DNA from: an uncultured Chlamydia sp.
GTDB taxonomy: Bacteria; Chlamydiota; Chlamydiia; Chlamydiales; Simkaniaceae
Assembly (NCBI GenBank): GCA_946127115.1
Contig: CAMGYI010000001.1
Location: forward strand, 251,439-315,438
DNA length: 64,000 nt
Reading direction: 5' to 3'
Shown: positions 58,893 through 64,000 of the stretch, piece by piece
How the letters are laid out: the number at the start of each line of letters is the position of its first letter
Position numbering within the stretch: position 1 is the stretch's first letter
Program-made: the position numbers and the translations under genes
Notes under the pieces: model-generated
What the model saw: the letters and a program-made list of their open reading frames with translations, nothing else
The model's database searches: none
Told to the model about the DNA's origin: nothing

Positions 58893-58925
58893 CTGTCTCC
58901 TTCTGGGGGCAGCAGTCTTTTTTTA
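58893..58925 (+). terminator. Rho-independent terminator after the 21-aa sORF
   Basis: GATTGCTGTCTCC TTCT GGGGGCAGCAGTC 13-bp stem (three G-T pairs) followed by TTTTTTT. Confidence 0.85.
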
Positions 58926-59054
58926 TAAGCCTTTGATTATACTCTCTAAAACAGCGCTTTTTTCCGTTAGCTGCAATGTGGGAAAAGCATCATTTAAGCA
59001 GATATCAATCAGCAGTAGTCCGAGATAATAAAAGCTTCGGTTGATAATTCTCGA
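58923..59054 (-). pseudogene. Coding remnant, possible C-terminus of a TetR-like regulator
   Basis: Minus-strand open stretch ending INRSFYYLGLLLIDICLNDAFPTLQLTEKSAVLESIIKGL*; no start codon in frame. Confidence 0.3.
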
Positions 59055-59161
59055 TCATGTTTTAAATTTTAATTTTCTAGAGGGAAGAGGAATTAATGAT
59101 TGCGCTGGAGTGGTTGAGCGTGTTAAAATTCCATTTTTTTAAGTTAGAAGGAGTGTGATCA

Positions 59162-60253
59162 ATGGAACTCAAAAAAGAATTACTAGATATCGCTGGTTAT
59201 GAGAAGGTGATTAAAGTTACCGAGGCGGAGACAGGACTTGTAGCGATTATTGCAATCCACAACACAACTCTAGGACCTGGCCTTGGAGGAACAAGAATTT
59301 ACCCTTATAAAACTTTTGATGAAGCCCTTACCGATGCACTTCGTCTTTCTAAAGGAATGACTTATAAATCTGCAATTGCTCAGGCTGGAGTCGGGGGGGC
59401 CAAAAGTGTAATCATCTCCGATCAAAAAAACAAAACCCCTGAAAAGCTAAGAGCTTTTGGTGAAGCAGTGAATCAGCTAAATGGAGAGTATATCTGCGCT
59501 GAAGATGTTGGATGTAGTCCTGTTGATGTAAATGTGATACTTCAGTCTACAAAATATGTTTGTGGCGTTCATAACCTAAGAGGAAGTGGAAATCCTTCAG
59601 CTTTCACTGCTCATGGAACATACCTTGGAGTGTTGTCTGCTTTGCAAGAACTTGATGGCAGCAAATCTTTAGAAGGAAAAACTGTTGCGATTCAAGGGAT
59701 GGGAAGTGTCGGAAAGCGACTTGCTGAGCGCCTTTTTTGGTCAGGGACAAAGTTAATCATCTCAGATATCAATGAGGATGTCATTCGTCATTTTGCCCAT
59801 GAGTTTGATGCACAGATCGTTCCACCAGATGAAATCTTATTCGCAAAGTGCGATGTTCTTGCCCCTTGCGCGATGGGAGGAATCCTCCATAGAGATATGA
59901 TTTTAAAACTAAATTGTCGTGCTATTGCAGGAGCAGCCAATAACCAGCTTCTTAAACCAACCGATGCAGATTATTTAAGAGAGAAAGGCATTCTATATGC
60001 TCCTGATTTCGTAATTAATGCTGGTGGTCTTATCAATGTCATGAATGAGCTTCGGCTTGAAGGTTACAATGCAACGCGTGCCCGTAATGGCATTAAGCAA
60101 ATTTATCATCAACTCCTTCAGATTTATGAAATTGCTCAGCAAAATGGAATTTCAACGCATCAAGCAGCTGTTAGCTTAGCCGATCATCGCCTTGAAAAGG
60201 GAATTGGCAGGAGAACAGAGGAACTTTGTTTCCCGTTTGCTGCTGCCCAATAA
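59162..60253 (+). CDS. Leucine dehydrogenase (Glu/Leu/Phe/Val dehydrogenase family)
   Basis: TTLGPGLGGTRIYPY; LRLSKGMTYKSAIAQAGVGGAKSVII; GMGSVGKRLAERL. Confidence 0.95.
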   Translation: MELKKELLDIAGYEKVIKVTEAETGLVAIIAIHNTTLGPGLGGTRIYPYKTFDEALTDALRLSKGMTYKSAIAQAGVGGAKSVIISDQKNKTPEKLRAFGEAVNQLNGEYICAEDVGCSPVDVNVILQSTKYVCGVHNLRGSGNPSAFTAHGTYLGVLSALQELDGSKSLEGKTVAIQGMGSVGKRLAERLFWSGTKLIISDINEDVIRHFAHEFDAQIVPPDEILFAKCDVLAPCAMGGILHRDMILKLNCRAIAGAANNQLLKPTDADYLREKGILYAPDFVINAGGLINVMNELRLEGYNATRARNGIKQIYHQLLQIYEIAQQNGISTHQAAVSLADHRLEKGIGRRTEELCFPFAAAQ

Positions 60254-60394
60254 TCTGATGATTTTGAATGTAAAGTTTAATTTCCTACTTATGGAAATTT
60301 ACAGAGGAAATCTCAAGTTTTAAGTTGTGGTAGAAGATAATCTACTTATAGTCCCAAAATTTTAGAAATTAAATTTAAAATAACGGTAGAAATT

Positions 60395-60976
60395 ATGCGT
60401 TGCACGAATCAAGTAAAATATACAACAGAAGCCATGCAAATGTTGGCACCCATTGCTCTTTATGTGCTGGGAAGTTGTTGCATAAACCATAAAAACACCC
60501 CTTGGAAACACCTGATTGGAACTAGTACGGTGAAAGCTCGCAACTTGAATCGATTAAGAACTGCAGCTTGTTGTATCTGGATTTCAGCGACCTTACAATT
60601 AGCTTCTAGAAGGTCTCGACTGTCAACTGGGCATCGGACAGATAATCATTGGGTATTAGACCTGGGATCCATTCTTTTGTTTGGCTATCTCGTTGCAACG
60701 GGAAAGGTCCATTCCTTATTTGCTTTTGTCATTTTGGGTGCACAGGTGGTTATTTCAAATATTTATATACAAAAACAGACTTCTGAGGAAGAAATACGTA
60801 TCCTTTATTTAAAGAATGATGCCTTGGAAAGAGAAATCGAGCAAGCTAACGAACAACTAAGAATAGCACAATATCAAATCGACGATCTCACTCAAAGGCT
60901 TGGGCAATCTGGAGAAGAAATCTCTTACCTGCGCATGGAATTATTGCAATGGGATGATACAGACGTTTGGGGGTGA
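60395..60976 (+). CDS. Hypothetical protein with membrane segments and C-terminal coiled coil
   Basis: 193 aa; hydrophobic middle, EEEIRILYLKNDALEREIEQANEQLRIAQYQIDDLTQRL coiled coil. Confidence 0.65.
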   Translation: MRCTNQVKYTTEAMQMLAPIALYVLGSCCINHKNTPWKHLIGTSTVKARNLNRLRTAACCIWISATLQLASRRSRLSTGHRTDNHWVLDLGSILLFGYLVATGKVHSLFAFVILGAQVVISNIYIQKQTSEEEIRILYLKNDALEREIEQANEQLRIAQYQIDDLTQRLGQSGEEISYLRMELLQWDDTDVWG

Positions 60977-61213
60977 TGAACCCCTATTCCCCTAATTCTA
61001 AGAAAAAAACCACACGATCCTCGTAACATATTTTTTACTGCTGTAAACCTTGAATTTTAGCTTTTGCGTGGTATCCACGCTACTGCTATTTTTCTAGTGA
61101 ACGAGAAGTTTTCTCTCATTCATTTTTTCTTTCATGCAGTTCTTCTTACGCAACAGGAAAACCTCTAGAAAAAGGGGTGGTCTATAATATTGAGATAGTC
61201 TCATAATGAGGTC

Positions 61214-62143
61214 ATGACACTGCATCCGACTTTTAAAGAGATTATTAAAGTAACAAAAGCGGCAAATAATCCTCCACTTTCGCGTGTTCCTTTAGCTGAA
61301 ATCCGCAAGGGACCTATGAAGATTCTCCCTCTTGCTGGTGAGTCTAGACCTCTCGCAAAAGTCATGAATCACATCATACATTATAAAAAGGAAAATCTTC
61401 TTGTTCGCCTATACTATCCTAAAGCAAACACCTCTCTTCCTGTTTTTCTCTATTTCCACCCAGGCGGATTTGTCAAAGGAGATATTGATGCTCATGATCC
61501 CATCTGTCGCACCCTTGCAGATGCAAGTGGTTGTCTTGTTGCCTCAATGAATTACCCCCTTTCTCCCGAAAATCCCTTTCCAGAAGCATTAAATGCTGCA
61601 AAAGTTGTTCTCTATTGGATCAGCTCCCATCCTAAAGAAATTTCTTCCGATGGAAGAATCGCAATTGGTGGAGAAGATGCTGAAGGAAACTTGGCTGCAG
61701 TCCTTACGCAAGAAGTACGCGATGAGCCTCATCTAAATATTTCCTTCCAGGTTCTTATCTACCCCCAAACAGACTTAACCTGCAGCATGCTTTCGCATCA
61801 AGAATATGGATCAGGATATCTCCTTGAGAGAGAATCGATCGAGTGGTATCGTGAGCAGTATCTTGACGGCGATCATGATCTCACTGATCCTCGAATATCG
61901 CCCCTTTATTCTTCCGATTTCTCATCCCTACCACCAGCTCTAATCCTCACCGCTGAATACGACCCCATGCGTGATGAAGGGGAGTCTTATGCCCAAAAAC
62001 TCAAAGAAAAGGGCATTTCTGTAAAACTAAAAAGATATCAAGGGATGGTCCATGGATTTTTTCAAATGGCCGGTCTTCTTGATGATGCTCGTCTTGCCAT
62101 TCAGGAGGTGGGTGAAACCCTAAAGACACATTTTTGTTTATGA
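61214..62143 (+). CDS. Alpha/beta hydrolase fold-3 (esterase/lipase, HSL-like)
   Basis: LYFHPGGFVKGDIDAHDPICRTLADASGCLVASMNYPLSPENPFPEALNAAKVVLYWI; IGGEDAEGNLAAVL; YDPMRDEGESYAQKL; MVHGFFQM. Confidence 0.9.
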   Translation: MTLHPTFKEIIKVTKAANNPPLSRVPLAEIRKGPMKILPLAGESRPLAKVMNHIIHYKKENLLVRLYYPKANTSLPVFLYFHPGGFVKGDIDAHDPICRTLADASGCLVASMNYPLSPENPFPEALNAAKVVLYWISSHPKEISSDGRIAIGGEDAEGNLAAVLTQEVRDEPHLNISFQVLIYPQTDLTCSMLSHQEYGSGYLLERESIEWYREQYLDGDHDLTDPRISPLYSSDFSSLPPALILTAEYDPMRDEGESYAQKLKEKGISVKLKRYQGMVHGFFQMAGLLDDARLAIQEVGETLKTHFCL

Positions 62144-62293
62144 ATAAATTCAGTTTGTATTAACAACTTTTCTTTTAGCCCTTGTTGGAAGCACATCAGC
62201 CGGGGACCTTATTCCAACTAGTATTGGACTTCTCTGCCTTATTCCAGCAGTATATAGGGATTATTCGCTCAGAAAAACTGGAGACCCTCATAA

Positions 62294-62966
62294 ATGGAAA
62301 AAGACATCACAGCATCTAACTGCACAATCGTAGGATTTGGTTATTTTGTTTCCCGCCCTTACCTATGGTTTGCTCCTCTGTTTGCTGCCTTAATCTCTTT
62401 TTTTGTCCTTCTCGCAGCCTTTTTTTTCACAGCTTATATCAGCTGGCCCGGAGGCTCTGCCGGATGGGTTGTCTATACCTGGGGAGTTTTAAAATCACTC
62501 GGATATGCTTCGCTCATCCTAGTGGCTTTATGGGTTTCAGTTTTCCCTGTGATCCTAAATTTTGCTTTTGAAAATATGATTGGAAAGATTTTGCACGACC
62601 AACGGGCATCCATCAAAGGAGAGGGAGCGCTTCAAGCAGTCACCTCAAGTGTCCAGGTGATGTTTCGTACATTAGGGTGGCGTCTTTTTTGGCCGGCTAT
62701 AATAATTATCTGCCTCTTCTTTTTTGGTCCCATTGCTATGTTCCTTGCCCAAGTAGGAATGGGACACATCACTATTATCGACGCCTGCGATCTTTCTCTC
62801 ACAGGCTCTCAAGTCAAGAACGTTTCCGATTCTCACCGCAGGATTCATCGCCGGAATGCTCAGTATGATCCTTACTACAACAATCATTGGATGGATCTTC
62901 TGGCTCCCTAGCGTCTACGCTGGCTGCACGCTTTGGACTCTCCGCTGGCCTAGGACTTTCACTTGA
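62294..62966 (+). pseudogene. EI24/CysZ-like membrane protein with apparent +1 frameshift near 62815
   Basis: Frame 1 (62294..) reads GHITIIDACDLSLTGSQVK; the hydrophobic continuation FPILTAGFIAGMLSMILTTTIIGWIFWLPSVYAGCTLWTLRWP lies in the +1 frame, ending 62966. Confidence 0.6.
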
Positions 62967-63040
62967 GTAGTAGCCATTGCAGGCGAAGAAGTCCACTTCC
63001 CACTAGGAATAGTCAACACTTGCATTTTGATATTGCTCTT

Positions 63041-64000
63041 CTAATATTTCGATAATAGAGAAAGAAGGAGGCTGTCGGCACAGGCACAGGCGGCCATTGC
63101 TTCAACGATGGGAACGGCGCGGATCGTAACACAAGGGTCGTGACGAGATCCAGCGGGTAGTTTGAAGGTTTGGGCTTTTCCTGAGCTATCGACGGTCTTT
63201 TGAGACTTTTCGATGCTGGAGGTGGGCTTAAACGCCACACGGAATGTGAGGGGAAGTCCTGTTGAAATGCCTCCGAGAGTGCCTCCAGCGTGGTTGGTAG
63301 CAGGAACAATGCCACCAGAGGCATCGGTTGTAAAACCATCGTTATGTTCGGAGCCTCTCAGATTTGCGGCGTTAAATCCTTCACCAATTTCAAATCCTTT
63401 AGTGGCGGGAATAGAGAGCATTCCTTTTGCGAGATTGGCTTCGAGTTTTTCATAGACGGGGTCGCCAAGTCCAACGGGGAGTCCAGTGGTAGTACATTCG
63501 ATAATACCACCGAGTGAGTCATGTTCTTCTTTGGCTTTTAGGATTGCTTCCATCATTTTCTTTCCTGCTTTTTGGTCGGGGCAGAAGATGGGGCTAGAGG
63601 GGATTTCTTCGAAGCTGACTGAATTGATGGAAATACCACCGATGGAGTGGATATAGGCAGTGACATGAATGCTTGAAAGAGCGAGGAGTTTTTTTGCAAT
63701 TGTTCCTGCGGCAACACGGCAGGCTGTTTCGCGAGCTGAGGAGCGTCCTCCCCCACGGTAGTCAAAGATTCCATATTTTTCTAGGTAGGTGAAATTAGCG
63801 TGACCCGGTCGCATAAGATCTTTGATTGGCTCGTACTTAGAAGAGTCGGCATCTTTATTGAAGATGATAAGAGAGATGGGAACGCCTGTTGTTTTTCCTT
63901 CAAAAACTCCAGAAAAGATCTCTGCTTTGTCTTTTTCTGAGCGGGGAGTGGTGTATGGAGTTTTGCCACCTGCCCTTCTTCCGAGCTCCTCATTGATTTC
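63041..64000 (-). CDS. aroC: Chorismate synthase, 5' end cut by window edge
   Basis: GRRAGGKTPYTTPRSEKDKAEIFSGVFEGKTTGVPISLIIFN...RPGHANFTYLEKYGIFDYRGGGRSSARETACRVAAGTIAK; ORF open to 64000. Confidence 0.95.
   Translation of the reverse strand, partial: EINEELGRRAGGKTPYTTPRSEKDKAEIFSGVFEGKTTGVPISLIIFNKDADSSKYEPIKDLMRPGHANFTYLEKYGIFDYRGGGRSSARETACRVAAGTIAKKLLALSSIHVTAYIHSIGGISINSVSFEEIPSSPIFCPDQKAGKKMMEAILKAKEEHDSLGGIIECTTTGLPVGLGDPVYEKLEANLAKGMLSIPATKGFEIGEGFNAANLRGSEHNDGFTTDASGGIVPATNHAGGTLGGISTGLPLTFRVAFKPTSSIEKSQKTVDSSGKAQTFKLPAGSRHDPCVTIRAVPIVEAMAACACADSLLLSLLSKY

Noticed and set aside
58791-58925. Classical amino-acid attenuator leader for leucine dehydrogenase
   Set aside because: The 21-aa peptide contains only one Leu and no regulatory codon run, and the downstream gene starts about 240 nt after the terminator.

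Overview
This 64 kb window is gene-dense, moderately AT-rich bacterial DNA. The gene complement suggests a Chlamydiales-type obligate intracellular bacterium, possibly Simkania- or Parachlamydia-like. That placement is an inference from content: NTT-type ATP/ADP translocases, many amino-acid permeases, an NSS transporter and a CAAX-type protease. Most of the window is ordinary housekeeping and transport: sodB, pgi, trmB, malic enzyme, leucine dehydrogenase, ribokinase with nucleoside hydrolase, chorismate synthase (cut by the window edge), ExbB/ExbD, tRNA-Leu(TAG) and tRNA-Pro(TGG). The accessory signals I consider strongest are: (1) a perfect 6 x 80-bp tandem repeat made from the 3' end of an unknown-family gene, in which each extra unit is a self-contained GTG...TAA mini-ORF, ending at a terminator; (2) a GNAT-like plus sulfotransferase-like fusion gene lying between two degraded IS transposases; (3) an LtaS-like sulfatase whose C-terminal part is replaced by cysteine-containing leucine-rich repeats, next to a canonical paralog; (4) a secreted isopenicillin-N-synthase-like 2OG-Fe(II) oxygenase with a repetitive tail; (5) three tandem permeases with patches suggesting gene conversion; (6) a 21-codon standalone small ORF with a good SD and its own terminator. 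Several IS remnants (IS1-like, ISAs1-like, IS66, possibly IS5-like) are also visible outside the supplied ORF list. No rRNA, CRISPR array or intact IS was seen. All functional calls come from reading the translations, not from searches.
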